Source: Sepioteuthis lessoniana (taxonomy: Eukaryota; Mollusca; Cephalopoda; Myopsida; Loliginidae). Taken from it: a stretch of DNA of 64,000 nucleotides. Of this stretch, positions 1 to 10,560 are shown one piece after another. The stretch covers positions 9,919,599-9,983,598 of the forward strand of contig OY757904.1 of NCBI GenBank assembly GCA_963585895.1, in the 5' to 3' direction. The notes under the pieces are model-generated. The model did not search any database, had not been told where the DNA came from, and saw only the letters and a program-made list of their open reading frames with translations. The translations under genes were made by a program, and so were the position numbers. The first letter of the stretch is position 1. Each line of letters opens with the position of its first letter.

Positions 1-480
1 CCGCCATTAACACATATCATCTGCCTTTATACTGATAGGAACTACGCTGCAATCTGGGAAAATGGCGTCTGATATGAGCGAGACGTTGTGTCTCTTAATT
101 CATTCTAGCAGATACAGTTGCACCTATTAGCATCCTTCGATGTCTAATGAAACCAAATACTGGATATGAACATTGGCATGTCGAATGTATTTCACTAGTA
201 ACGGCAGTGACGTAAGTGAAAAGCCCCGGCCGTCAACCCATGAAATGAAAAACACTTCGATCAGTTCATCCGCGCTATGAAAGAAAATCTTCATGGATTA
301 AAATCTTTCGGATTATGACGTCACCATCGCTGTCGTGAAAGAATGAATCGCCATTACCGTTTCAGATGTGTCATCCAGGATCTTGGCAATCGTTTAATAA
401 ATGTTGCTAAAATGGCGTTAAGTAGTTATAAAATAGCATTTTCTTAGTTTGAAACATGCTCTGTGGATAAATCCTACTGT
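1..480. other. No recognised feature
   Basis: Moderately AT-rich sequence with no coding similarity, RNA gene or repeat relationship to the rest of the window that I could see. Confidence 0.5.
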
Positions 481-505
481 TGCTTTAATAAAATAGACAC
501 ATTCA

Positions 506-508
<3 letters not shown>

Positions 509-570
<62 letters not shown>

Positions 571-670
571 ATATTTTCTTCTCAAAAGTCAGCAAGTTCG
601 AGAATCGGGTAGATGATTTTAAACGCAAATAAACATTTTAAATGAGACACACAAATACATGAGTATTTTT

Positions 671-710
<40 letters not shown>
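509..710. repeat. (CA)n-(TA)n and (TA)n microsatellites
   Basis: A (CA)n run passes directly into (TA)n at about 509-570, and a second (TA)n run occupies about 676-710. The intervening bases are unremarkable. From 711 to 1240 nothing else was recognised. Confidence 0.95.
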
Positions 711-713
<3 letters not shown>

Positions 714-1243
714 GGAAAAATTATATACTGAAAATTTGGAAGTTTTTCTCTCTGACTAGAAAATCAAGACTTATAATATTGATCTCTTTTAATTTACCCA
801 GCATTTTGTTTTAAATATTGATTCTTGATGACATTTATTATTGTCCTTGGTCTCACTAATTATTGTTAAATCTTAATAACTTTCTGCTAGTATACATACA
901 ACCTGTAATAAACAATAAAAACGTGTCTTAGTCACCAGTATCTCAGCAGAGAAGAAACAATACATTCAAATGGATTCAAATATCTAAATTGAATCCTTTT
1001 TTTGAAGAAAAATGGTTAAAATTTAGTGATTCAATAACTTCCATCAATCCCAACTCATTGAATATACCCGTCATATTTTGTTCCCTTGAAGATTTCGATC
1101 TTCCTATTCGTTGATATTAAATGCATTTACCGGTTTTTTTTTATATTTTGTGATTTTAACACGGATTAAAATCTTTGAATAAAACGAAATGTGGATAATT
1201 TGTAATGAATTGAATATGAAGAATTTATCTGCATACGTTGAGT

Positions 1244-1490
1244 GGGTGTCCTCGTGGTATAATGGTTAAAGTGCTGAACTTCCGAATCGAAGTAAGCAAA
1301 GTTCAAACTATAGTTGCGCTATTAGGTTCATTTACGGACAAATACCCTTGGGAAAGGTATGGACCCCCTTATCCTCCCAGCGATAGGTTAAATTGCATCA
1401 CTGCTGTTCTTCTAGAAGGATGGTTTTGGCATTAAGTAATCCACGAAGGTTGATAAGCCATTAAACGAAAAAACCGACTGGACGCATTGA
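1244..1490 (+). mobile_element. tRNA-derived SINE, family A, copy 1
   Basis: The head resembles a tRNA gene: the start reads GTGTCCTCGTGGTATAATGG (1247-1266), which contains an A-box-like segment, and a degenerate B box (AAAGTTCAAACT) follows about 45 bases later. The body contains AAATACCCTTGGGAAAGGTA, also found in the copy at 12286-12525. The end is the 3' hairpin TGGC(1437)...GCCA(1460), then an A/C-rich tail. This hairpin tail also ends the family D elements. Family A copies lie at 3650-3865 (minus), 12286-12525 (plus) and 24490-24700 (minus). It encodes no protein and would depend on a LINE for mobility. Confidence 0.8.
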
Positions 1491-1543
1491 AGAAGAAAGG
1501 AAGTTTATTCATTTGGAATTGAAAAAGCCATTTTATTAATACA

Positions 1544-1547
<4 letters not shown>

Positions 1548-1610
<63 letters not shown>

Positions 1611-1635
1611 TTTTGTGTTTTTGTGTGTATGTCTG

Positions 1636-1687
<52 letters not shown>

Positions 1688-1700
1688 GGTGTGTGTATTC
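1548..1700. repeat. Compound (TA)n/(TG)n microsatellite, duplicated
   Basis: Two blocks of (TA)n followed by (TG)n, at about 1548-1610 and 1640-1700, look like a duplication of one compound tract. The open frames here translate to alternating YI and TH residues and are not genes. Confidence 0.95.
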
Positions 1701-1804
1701 TTGGTCCAGTTAAACCGGAGTTGGGAGTAATTCCATCGGGACAAGAAATTATTCATGAATGAATATTTAAAATTTTCCTGGTAAAGAGCTCAATGTACCA
1801 ATAA

Positions 1805-1994
1805 TACAGAGCAATAAATTCTTTAAGAAAAAACAACGAAACCGGTCACATAGGATTATAAATTTATTTCTATCCTGTTACGCATTTTTGAAATTTAACA
1901 GGACTTCTTCAGATCTTTTTGATTAAAAAGATCTGAAGAAGTCCTGTTAATTTTTTTCGTGTTTTTGGAAATTTCAAAAATGCGTAACAGGATC
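1805..1994. repeat. Inverted pair of family F repeats with a perfect palindrome
   Basis: A minus-strand copy of family F (about 1805-1920) abuts a truncated plus-strand copy (about 1925-1994). At the join, 26-base arms at 1895-1920 and 1925-1950 are perfect reverse complements separated by only GATT. Outer blocks 1872-1895 and 1970-1993 are also reverse complements. The structure could extrude as a cruciform or come from a fold-back duplication. Confidence 0.85.
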
Positions 1995-2044
1995 TATCCC
2001 CTCCATTTTTTAAAAATAATTTTACTACATTGCTAACCGAAATT

Positions 2045-2287
2045 TAAATTTAAAACGGAAGTGGGCTTAATGAAGAGGTAACTCTTCACCCCTCTTATAT
2101 CCCCTCCCACTCTTACGTGTCTATTCTAGTTTTTTTATCAAAAAGATCTGAAGAAGTCCTGTTAATTTTTTTCGTGTTTTTGGAAATTTCAAAAATGCGT
2201 AACAGGATAGAAATAAATTTATAATCCTATGTGACCGGTTTCGTTGTTTTTTCTTAAAGAAGTATATATATATATATATATATATAT
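2045..2287 (+). repeat. Dispersed repeat family F with 3' (TA)n
   Basis: About 220 bases matching 43145-43400 in order: a GGAAGTGGGC block, AACTCTTCACCCC, CCCCTCCCAC, then AGATCTGAAGAAGTCC, ATAACAGG or GTAACAGG, AAATAAATTTATAATC, and TCTTAAAGAA followed by (TA)n. Both plus-strand copies meet their (TA)n run at the same base, so the tract belongs to the element end. No tRNA head or coding capacity was seen, and the class is unknown. Confidence 0.75.
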
Positions 2288-2406
2288 CATAGGATATCTT
2301 AAAATCATCCACACACACATACATATGGCCAGAATTCCGTAAGATAAAGATTTCACCGTTTTCTATTTATCAATTAACAGGTTTATACACTACCATGAAA
2401 ACATAC

Positions 2407-2549
2407 CCATGCAAACACATACACACAAACACACACACTTACACTCATACACACACAAAAACACACACACACACACAAACACACACACACCTATATATAT
2501 GAAAGTACGTATCTCTTTATATATCATTTTACTGCTCACAGAAGATCTA

Positions 2550-2608
<59 letters not shown>

Positions 2609-2635
2609 GCGTATGTGTGTGCATGTGTGTGTGTG
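2407..2635. repeat. CA-rich, (TA)n and (TG)n microsatellite cluster
   Basis: Imperfect ACAC-rich sequence at about 2407-2490, a long (TA)n run at about 2551-2602, then TG-rich sequence to about 2638. From about 2690 to 3340 nothing was recognised. Confidence 0.9.
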
Positions 2636-3343
2636 TGTGCGTAAAAAGATGAACAAATCTGATAAGATAGATATGGATATTAGTTTTGTATAGTTTGTTT
2701 TTTGATGGTTTCGACTAGTTTCAATCTTTGCTTATCTTCAGGAGGAAAAGTTTTGTGGAAAAGGAGCAAAGCATTTTTTAGAAAGGTTTTAGAATTACAA
2801 AAAAACTTTTTGAAATAGACTTTTGAAATATTTTTAAAGGATTTGATATGCTATATGAAAATCGGTGTGAAATATACTGTTGGCGTAGCATATCCATTAT
2901 TTTGAGACTGTTGTCTGATAAAAGTCAGACTGTTCATTCTTACCTATTTATATCTGCCTCTCTCTGGTAAGAGAACCTGTTTTAATGTGTTTCTATTAGA
3001 TTTGAAGAGGAGAGTGTTTTAAATTAGCTGTGAGTTGTCCGGTTTGTTTGTTTTCATGGATTTTTTCATAGTTTTATTTTCAAGAAGTGACTCTTCAAAT
3101 CAGATGAGACTTGTTGAGTTTATTATTATGGTTGTATATTGTTGTGAAAATTTAATTCTTTTCAGGTCGGGGGATTAAGTTTCTTATCAAATTCAAATGG
3201 CACCTGTGTGTTCAGAGTTTATATATATCTATATCTATAGACAATCAATGTGTATTGTGCATATAATGTAGAAAATAATCTGGGTTTGTGGAAATGTATT
3301 CTTTGAATATTATACATCATAAAACTTCATATTGATGCATTAA

Positions 3344-3370
3344 GATAGATAGATAGATAGATAGATAGAT
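3344..3370. repeat. (GATA)n tetranucleotide repeat
   Basis: Nearly seven uninterrupted GATA units. Confidence 0.95.
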
Positions 3371-3649
3371 GAATAAATAGATTTATTAAACTATCGTTCT
3401 TAATTATTGGGAACCATTAAGAGTGTTTTATGTCCAAGTATTACAGCAATTCTTGGGAGAAAACAAACATGGAGATTGTAAATAACTCATTTTATTCTTT
3501 TTATCTTTTATAAACAGCATACTTGTATGGAATTGTTTGTTGTTGTATAATAAATGATACATGTCAAATTATAATTTTAAATTGCATCATAAATCCAAAT
3601 TAGATTTAATAGTACAATATGAAATTTAAAACCAATAGATATGATCTTC

Positions 3650-3865
3650 GGTTTAGGTGTGGTTTCTTTTTTCAATGGCGTATGAACTTTGTAGAAACCA
3701 TCCTCGTAGAAGAACGGTAGTGGTTCTATGTAATCCATAATTGGAACTATAAGGGAGTCCATACTTTTCCTAAAGAGATTAACACAAAAGTGTACGTTAT
3801 AGCGCGAGTGAAGTTAGAACTCGCTTACTATGATGTCATAGTCCTGTCTGTTAACCACTCCCTCA
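3650..3865 (-). mobile_element. tRNA-derived SINE, family A, degraded copy
   Basis: Read on the minus strand this follows family A from head to tail: GTAAGCGAGTTC, GCGCTAT(A)ACGT, a GTATGGACTCCCTTA block, CACTACCGTTCTTC, and the tail AAAGTTCATACGCCATT then AAACCACACC. Several indels make it older than the copy at 12286-12525. Confidence 0.65.
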
Positions 3866-3994
3866 CGGTAACTTCCGTCTCGAGTTGTTGTAGAAGTGTA
3901 GCAGTGATGGTCAGGGAATCAGACTGGATTTTTGACCAACTTCCTTGTCTGTCAACCGAGTGTTGGGTATTTACTAATTTTTTTCAGAGAAAAA

Positions 3995-4205
3995 AAGAAA
4001 GTATATATAGTCATCCACAGACAGACCAGACTGTTTCGTTGTATCACAACTCTTCAGTGTGGCTAGACACGTAGGACGCTTGAAGCTAGGATCGAAATCC
4101 ACCTAACTTTACGTTAGACTTAGTATCAGAACGCTCGGCCAAAAAGCGTACCACGTCAGCTAGGGAATTATAAGGTATTATGTAGCACAGCAGCAGCAGC
4201 GTTTG
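3995..4205 (-). mobile_element. tRNA-derived SINE, family E, copy 1
   Basis: On the minus strand the A-box-like string GGCCGAGCGT is followed about 40 bases later by a B-box-like string TTTCGATCC, as in Leu/Ser-type tRNAs. The 5' end is CGCTGCTGCTG. The element ends at ATGACTATATATAC, a short TA run. It matches 17979-18175 along its full length, including the CAACTCTTCAGTGTGGCTAG segment on the plus strand. Confidence 0.75.
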
Positions 4206-4263
4206 TTTGTTTACATTTTATCCCTAACCGGATACCAGAGTTCTCAATTCGTTCGAAGAGCTT

Positions 4264-4486
4264 TATATATATATATATATATATATATTCTTTTTTTAAT
4301 TTACTTTTTTCTTTGCTTTGGTAGAGGCACGAGCGTAGCACGTCGCGATCACGGAGGCGGCTTGGCTCTTTCAGAGTCAAGCCGGGGTTACTGTCGGAGC
4401 TGATATGATGCAGAAATAACCCGAAATTGGCAATGAAGACAACGCATCACTGAAGACCTCCCTGATGCATCTAAGATGTATGATTG

Positions 4487-4532
<46 letters not shown>
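4264..4532. repeat. Unclassified repeat-like segment G between (TA)n tracts
   Basis: A GC-richer segment at about 4316-4485 contains a near-perfect hairpin, CTTGGCTCT-TTC-AGAGTCAAG (about 4361-4381), and the paired words GATGCAT/ATGCATC further on. It runs directly into (TA)n at about 4489-4532. A separate (TA)n run lies upstream at about 4264-4289. No second copy is visible in this window, so calling it a mobile repeat is inference. Confidence 0.45.
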
Positions 4533-4534
<2 letters not shown>

Positions 4535-4978
4535 CTGGGTTTAAAGCTACAACCAAAATGGTGACAATTATTGACACAATATCATTTTCTGTTGCACCTA
4601 ACCTAGACAAGCGAATATCACTTTTGGACTGAGAATGTCTGACGTTGAGTCATATGGATTGAATAGATTAAATACATTGCTAGTTCTTTCAAAAAGACGT
4701 TCGCATTTTTACATGGAAGAAACTTCTGGCACTTATGGATCCAACTTCTTTGAATATAACTGTGCAATCTGATTGTGGTTCTTTAATTGTAATGGAAAAG
4801 CTTTACTGAAATGGGTAAGTATCACGAGCAAAACTGACAACTATCCTTGATTTTGTGTCAAATATGCTTTTTCTATTTCCCGTCAACAAGTATGTGTTGC
4901 AGCAAGATAATGCAAACCCTAATTGCGCATTATCAATACCAAAGCTGTTTTCCAGAAACGCTGTCTTCAAATACTTTT

Positions 4979-5558
4979 TGCCCAGTCAGCCGGGGCAATA
5001 CACTGATTGCAACTCTGCAAAGGGGTAAGACTCCCCCCCCCCAATGAGTGTCCTGTATATGACACTTAACAGTCTGATGGGGCATTGGGGAATACGGAGC
5101 ACCCCTTCATTGCCATTGCTCTCAGGTCCACTGTGGCCCGGCGTGGTAGCACCTGATAGGGTCCTATCTGTGGGTTAAAAAGAACTAACCTCATACTTAT
5201 GCTAAACTGAATTGTTTGATTAAACTGAATAGCTTGAAATGGAAATGTTTTTAACAATTAAACCGTACTTACATTTAAACTGCGAGCTTATGCTAAACTG
5301 AATTATTTGAAACAGAACGGTTTTTTGACTTTGAAACTGTATTTACACATAACTAAATTGTTTAACATAGAATTGTTTTGACATGTAACTGTGTGTAAAC
5401 ATAATCTGTACTTATACTAATCTGAATTAGCTTAATTAGAACTTGACTAAACTGAATAGCTCGAAATAGAAATGCCTTCCACAATTAAACTGTACTTAGA
5501 TTTAAACTGCGTGCTCATGCTTAACTGAATTATTTGAAATTGAACTGTTTTATTGACA
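4979..5558 (+). mobile_element. Family D element, 5' part, interrupted by a LINE
   Basis: The head begins CCCAGTCAGCCGGGG and continues with ACACTGATTGC, AGGGGTAAGAC, GAGTGTCCTG.TATGACACTT and CACCTGATAGGGTCCTATC, as in the copy at 19501-20070. The body is a tandem array of about 55-base units built on ACTGAATTGTTTGAAATAGA. At 5559 the array is broken by a LINE and resumes at 8230. Rejoining across one copy of the 10-bp duplication restores the order seen at 19868-19915. Confidence 0.85.
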
Positions 5559-5568
5559 TTGAAACTGT
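5559..5568. repeat. Target-site duplication, left copy
   Basis: TTGAAACTGT at 5559-5568 recurs exactly at 8230-8239. The two copies bracket the LINE insertion. Confidence 0.85.
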
Positions 5569-5582
5569 CATCATCATCATCA

Positions 5583-7403
5583 TCATATCGTGCTGGCAGC
5601 ACGGATATCCCTGACCCTCTCTCGCCACTCCTCCCTATCGTTCATCGCCCTAGGTAGGTCTTCAGGACAACAACCTGTATCCTCACATAGCTGCTGAATG
5701 TACGTTCGAGCTGGTCGTCCTGCTTTTGCGCGGCCATGTGTGGGGATCCATAAGAGTACATCTCTTATGAGTTCATCTCTGCTTCTCCAGCAGTGTCCTG
5801 CATGTCTGGTTCGTCTAACTTGAATAGTTTTCGTGATAGGGGGCAGGTGGCCGTACAGTTGGTGTCTTGTGGGGTGTTGCTGCCAGGACTTGTTCAGGAT
5901 TGCACGCAGCATTCTTGTGTAATTGCCATCTAGTTTCTTCTCCAGCCGTTTTGTTAGCGTCCATGTAGTGCATCCATATAGCAGTATCGATGTGACCGCT
6001 GCCTGGAAGAAACTGCGTTTCATTTTATCGGTTAGGTCTGATTTCCATATAATCGATAGCCTATTGATAGCTGTCCATGCTTTCGTTAACCTCGTTTCGA
6101 TGTCCTTTTCGGTTGATTCGACGCTGCTTCCTAGGTACGTGAATTTGTCTACTAGTTTAAGTGGGGTTCCTTCTAGAGTGGAGATGTCCCCCGTTTGGTT
6201 ATAGCACATATATTCCGTTTTGTGTGCATTAACATGGAGGCCTATGCTTGCTGCTGCTCGTTCCAAACTATGCAGAAGTGTTTCGGCTTGGTCAGGTGTA
6301 TTTGCCAGTATCGCTATATCATCGGCGTAGTCGGCGTCGGTAATTGTTGTTGCGGGGTATCTTCTGCTTCTTCTCTTCGTCAGTTCGAAGCCATTCTCTT
6401 TGATTTTGTCAATCGATGTTCTAAGTACGTAGTCTAGACAAATGATAAAGAGGTACGGGGCCAGTGTGTCCCCTTGTAGTACTCCTGCTACAATGTCAAA
6501 GTATTCTGTGTCTCCATCCGGTGATCGTACTTTTACTTTAGTGTTTCTATAGAGAATCGTTATTGCCGCTACGGTTTCTTTAGGTACGCCGTACGGTAGT
6601 AGGATTTGTTCCATCTTTCCTCTGTGAATGGAGTCGAAAGCCTTGGTAAAGTCAACAAATATTAATGTCGCTTGTAGGTTCTTTGCCTGTACACCTTCAA
6701 GGATTCTGCGGATAGTTAATATTTGTGAGGTCGTGGATCTATTTCTTCGGAAGCCATTTTGGTTTTTTCTAAGTATGTTGTCGATTTTGGGTTCTATTCG
6801 GTTTCGTAGTAGGGCATTGTAGATTTTGGCAGCTCTGGATGTAAGTGTTATGCCTCGGTAGTTTTTGGCTAATCCGAGGTCCCCCTTTTTAGGGAAGGGG
6901 AGTATGCATCCCTTCATCCATCTATCTATCGGATTTTGATTGTATACTGCGTTGCAGTGTCGGAGCAGTATGTCGTCGAATTGTCTGGTCTTCCATACTT
7001 CCGGGGGAATTTCGTCCAGCCCTGCAGCTTTCCTATTTTTAATTTTTCTGAGAACCGAGTCGAGTTCTTCTTGTGTAAACGGTCCTAGTTTGATGTGTAA
7101 TTGTTTGCTAATTATTCTGGTGATTGGTTCATGCGTTATTTTTGGTGGGTTTCCAAGTAAGTTTTCGAAGTGCTGTTTCCACAGTTTTATTCTTTCTTGT
7201 TGGTTTGCTGCTTTAAGTTTTGCTTTGGCTGTGTTCTTTCTTCTGCTCACTTCGTTTATTGTTTGCCAGGCTATTCTAGATTGTCTATCTTCCACCGAGT
7301 CTCTAATCTTATCTATCTGATTTTGAATGTATTCTGTCTGTTCCTTTATATATATGCCTGCTAATTGATATTGTGCCGTTTTTAGTTTTAAGGCATTTGT
7401 GTT
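5583..7403 (-). CDS. LINE reverse transcriptase, open frame without its own start
   Basis: The frame is uninterrupted from the inversion junction near 7403 to a TGA at 5583-5585. The apparent start at 7295 is a GTG codon and not a real eukaryotic start; the frame remains open upstream, so this is the C-terminal part of a longer polyprotein. Counting from that GTG, RT motifs are KNYRGITLTS (about 145-153), the catalytic Asp in FVDFTKAFD (about 213-221), GVLQGDTLAPYLF (271-283) and the active site YADD (323-326). A basic C-terminal region with a CWRSRDELI motif follows. The protein would reverse-transcribe LINE RNA at the nicked target. Both catalytic motifs are intact, but the endonuclease lies in the opposite orientation, so the copy cannot be autonomous. 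Plus-strand open frames here are antisense shadows. Confidence 0.85.
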   Translation of the reverse strand, partial: NTNALKLKTAQYQLAGIYIKEQTEYIQNQIDKIRDSVEDRQSRIAWQTINEVSRRKNTAKAKLKAANQQERIKLWKQHFENLLGNPPKITHEPITRIISKQLHIKLGPFTQEELDSVLRKIKNRKAAGLDEIPPEVWKTRQFDDILLRHCNAVYNQNPIDRWMKGCILPFPKKGDLGLAKNYRGITLTSRAAKIYNALLRNRIEPKIDNILRKNQNGFRRNRSTTSQILTIRRILEGVQAKNLQATLIFVDFTKAFDSIHRGKMEQILLPYGVPKETVAAITILYRNTKVKVRSPDGDTEYFDIVAGVLQGDTLAPYLFIICLDYVLRTSIDKIKENGFELTKRRSRRYPATTITDADYADDIAILANTPDQAETLLHSLERAAASIGLHVNAHKTEYMCYNQTGDISTLEGTPLKLVDKFTYLGSSVESTEKDIETRLTKAWTAINRLSIIWKSDLTDKMKRSFFQAAVTSILLYGCTTWTLTKRLEKKLDGNYTRMLRAILNKSWQQHPTRHQLYGHLPPITKTIQVRRTRHAGHCWRSRDELIRDVLLWIPTHGRAKAGRPARTYIQQLCEDTGCCPEDLPRAMNDREEWRERVRDIRAASTI

Positions 7404-8229
7404 TAGGATTACTTATAGGACCTAGAGCACTAAAAACGCTTAATAGCGTTGAGAAAATACAACCTAGAATGATGGCAGCTACATTTAACGGAAACCCCAG
7501 AGCAACAATCATCTCATGCTACAGCCCCACCAATGTTAGTGAAGAAAATGAACTAGTCACCTTCTACGATGAGTTATCCTCATTAGTGCGTAGCATCCCG
7601 AAACACAACATGTTAGTCATTGGCGGAGACATGAATGCCCAAATCGGGAAAAACGGAAACAACAAATACAGCCTCCACGACACGTCAAATAGGAATGGGC
7701 AACATCTAACAGATTTCACGATAGAAAATAGATTAGCATGCCTCAATACAAACTACCAAAAAAGTGAGGGCAAACTATAGACATACACGTACGCAAACAA
7801 TACTAAAGCACAGATAGACTACGTCCTTATAAACAAGAAATGGAAGAATAGTGCATTGAATTGCGAGGCATACTCCTCTTTTGAGGGTGTGTCCACCGAT
7901 CACCGAATAGTCACGGCGAAAATACGGTTAAGCCTACGAAAAAACGCCAAACGAACAGCGACCACCAAACAATATGACTGGGCCCTATTAAACAACAAAG
8001 ATGTAAGAGATAAATACGTATTAGAATTAAGAAACAGATTCGAAACACTACAAGAAAAGACGGAAAAAAGTACACCAAACGACGAATACGAAAATTTCGT
8101 CAATGCACACCTCGAGGCAGCAGCAAAATACATTCCAACAAAAATTAAAACTAAATATAGAGTCCCATGGGAAACTTTAGCGGTGAGAGAAAAACGTGCA
8201 CTAGTGAAAACAGCCTCCAATAACTAAAC
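7404..8229 (+). pseudogene. LINE endonuclease (APE-like) C-terminal half, inverted
   Basis: Reads from GLLIGPRALK through CYSPTN, the metal and catalytic motif GGDMNAQIGKNG (about 7624-7659), ENRLACLNT, QIDYVLINKKW (about 7810-7842) and STDHRIV (about 7890-7912), then a basic linker to the RT. These are motifs of exonuclease-endonuclease-phosphatase (APE-type) LINE endonucleases, which nick target DNA to prime reverse transcription. The N-terminal half is absent. One in-frame TAG at 7778-7780 sits where TGG (Trp) would be expected. The fragment is the inverted 5' part of the LINE whose RT lies on the other strand. Confidence 0.85.
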
Positions 8230-8440
8230 TTGAAACTGTACTTACACTAAATTGAATTGTTATATATAACTGCTTGAATAAACTGAAAAGTTTGAAATAG
8301 AAATGTTTTTGACAAACTGTGTACTCATGCTAAACTGAATAGTTTTAAATAGAACTGATTATTTTCATAAAAAATGGATTTGGCGTTAAATAACCAACAA
8401 AGGTTGATATGCCATAAAACCAAACCAAACCAAATCAAAT
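8230..8440 (+). mobile_element. Family D element, 3' part
   Basis: Starts with the right copy of the target duplication TTGAAACTGT (8230-8239), continues the ACTGAAT/TTGAAATAGA array, and ends with the hairpin tail TGGCGTTAAATAACC...GGTTGATATGCCA (8381-8414) plus ACCAA repeats to about 8440. Confidence 0.85.
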
Positions 8441-10560
8441 AGTTTATTTGGCCTTAGCTTCTTTGAGTGGGTCATGTCGTACAACTCACTTTTTCGCACC
8501 TAACAAACACAACTCTGTAATAAACAGACATGGAAAGTACCAGGATAAAAGTATTCATACAAAAGCTATAGTGATTCACCGAAACTATGCCACGTTGCAT
8601 ATTGTTTTTATAGAGAAAAGAAGAGCTACGAATAATTACACAATCGTCTCATTATAAGTTCTAATTAACCCGTAACTTAAGCTTTGAATATGTCTTACTT
8701 AAAACAATTCAAATGAAAATACTAGAGGAAGTTCAAATGACCTTATTAACGTGAGGTATAATTTGGCAGCTCCACATGCATTAGCCGACGGTGTGTAGGC
8801 GAAGAAGAGTTTTATACTGTGACATGTCATGCTCACCTGAAGATCAGCGAGTAATACTCGCCAGATTTGCCTATATGACTCGAGGGAACTTCCTCGAAAT
8901 TTAAAGTTTCAGGCTTATCTGACTTTGCATGATTGTTCAGGTTCTTGCAACCTGTGCAAAGGTTCTTGAACGATCTGGTTACTATACTATAATCAAATGC
9001 GTTTTCACATTTCGCACATCAACTGTCTTTGCAATCTTCTGCGGCGTCATGACTCAGTTTAAACTCAAAATCATTAGTTCATGACTTATACAACGTTGAA
9101 CATTCGTCTTTGCGACTTTCAAATCATACTCATGTATAACATGCCATCCAACCAACTTCCAAGATACTATCAACCTTAGAGAATACATAAAACGACTTTG
9201 ACTACTTCGGTCACGTGATATACGCACTGCAAACTAATAAGTATCAGAATATTGCTAAACACTTGACTAACACTAGCATCAAGGTAGTTGAGAATTTCAT
9301 AATAACAATGATATTTCTGTACCAGGACTATTGAATAGACCTTTATATGAATTAGTACGTATTTAAAAAAGAAAATTATGAAGAAAAACCGAATTCATTT
9401 TTTAACGAAACGTTTTGTGATAGGTAGCAGTGTTCAAGTTTTGGAGATTACATAATGGCCACATATAGATTCGTACGACTTTTTCTCATTATCTTAACTG
9501 ATGAATCATAATAAAGGGAATATTAGATGGCGTAAATGAAACAAGCAGAAATAAAACGGTGCAAGTTTACTTCATATAAAAAGATAAACATAGAATTTTC
9601 GAAATGCTTTGGTCTGAGAATATCTTCTTGGATCATTTACGTTAAACTCGAAGTTGATTGGTTTCTTTGTTCAATGGCATATCAAACTTCGTAGTAAATG
9701 CCAAGGTGAATATTTTCAAAAGAACGTTGCAATTATCGTTCGTCTATGACTTGGAAGGTTTTGTTTCGTTACTTTTGAAAACACTTCGTATACACACGGA
9801 ATAAAACAGATAGATTGGAACAGATTGGGATAGATAGATGTCATGATGCTTTTATCAATTACATTATTGATAGAGAATTGCTATTTGCGAGTAGAATTTT
9901 GGAGAAGGGAAGAAAGACGAAATCGGATAAGAGTAAGATTAAACATTCTGAGTTATACGATGGAAACATATTCTACGCGATGTTAAGTATATAAAGTAAA
10001 AAGCTGCTATAAAATGAAGAAAATTCAAAGTTATATAAGACATAGATGACGAATAATTAAAGACATTGCAGAGGAAAAAAATCAAATGAAGAATAAATAA
10101 GCAAAGAAAATAAAAAGATCATTTGAAGGAGCAGATGGGTAAATTAAATTGTTTTGAGATACATTAATATTAGAATAAAGAAAGAATTATAAGGAAAGAG
10201 ACTGGAAACAGCGACGAATATATGTTAAAGAACCCTTATACAGCAAAATAACACCTCATTCTGACATTTTTTATATGGGAAGAATTATATCAAATGTTCG
10301 GAGTTAAAGTATAAAATAATTCTAAATCCGATTTGCAACTTGATTATAATAGCGTGGGGTCAACGTTCGCTCTCATCCGAGTCATTATAATTTCTCATGT
10401 GAAATAATTAGAAGAAGAAGAAGAAGAAGAAGATTGATTTTTGAAGCATGTCAACTCATCTAGGGATATTTCGAATTCATTGAGCGTTCCTACTTACATT
10501 CTTTGCGTTGTCGTTTCTTAAAATATGAGGTATATTTTTCGCACGGTCCGACTGAATACG
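8441..10560. other. Mostly unannotated; minor repeats
   Basis: No gene was recognised. A degraded minus-strand copy of the shared A/D tail lies at about 9655-9705 (TTGGTTTCTTTG, ATGGCATATC, AATGCCA). A (GAA)n run occupies about 10411-10433. The rest shows nothing I can support. Confidence 0.55.

Larger units (their letters stand above)
5569..8229 (-). mobile_element. RTE-like LINE with 5' inversion, inside family D element
   Basis: The 3' end, on the minus strand, is a (ATG)6 tail at 5569-5586. The minus-strand part (5583 to about 7403) encodes the reverse transcriptase. The part from about 7404 to 8229 is plus strand and encodes the C-terminal half of the endonuclease plus the linker that should precede the RT. 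The order and orientation match twin-priming 5' inversion: the interior end of the inverted piece abuts the target duplication and its truncated end abuts the inversion junction. The two coding pieces meet almost exactly in the ancestral sequence, because both break ends carry TAAAC. A perfect 10-bp duplication flanks the whole insertion. Clade assignment (RTE or a close relative) rests on the endonuclease-RT architecture and tri-nucleotide tail. Confidence 0.9.

Noticed and set aside
1925-1994. CTGAAGA in family F as a hammerhead core (fits CUGANGA)
   Set aside because: No GAAA follows at a suitable distance with a pairing stem II.
3150-3245. Possible short structured repeat with CTATATC words
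   Set aside because: Too short and simple to separate from low-complexity sequence.
5923-7364. Plus-strand frames of 60-126 codons opposite the reverse transcriptase
   Set aside because: They are antisense shadows of a frame with clear RT motifs on the minus strand.
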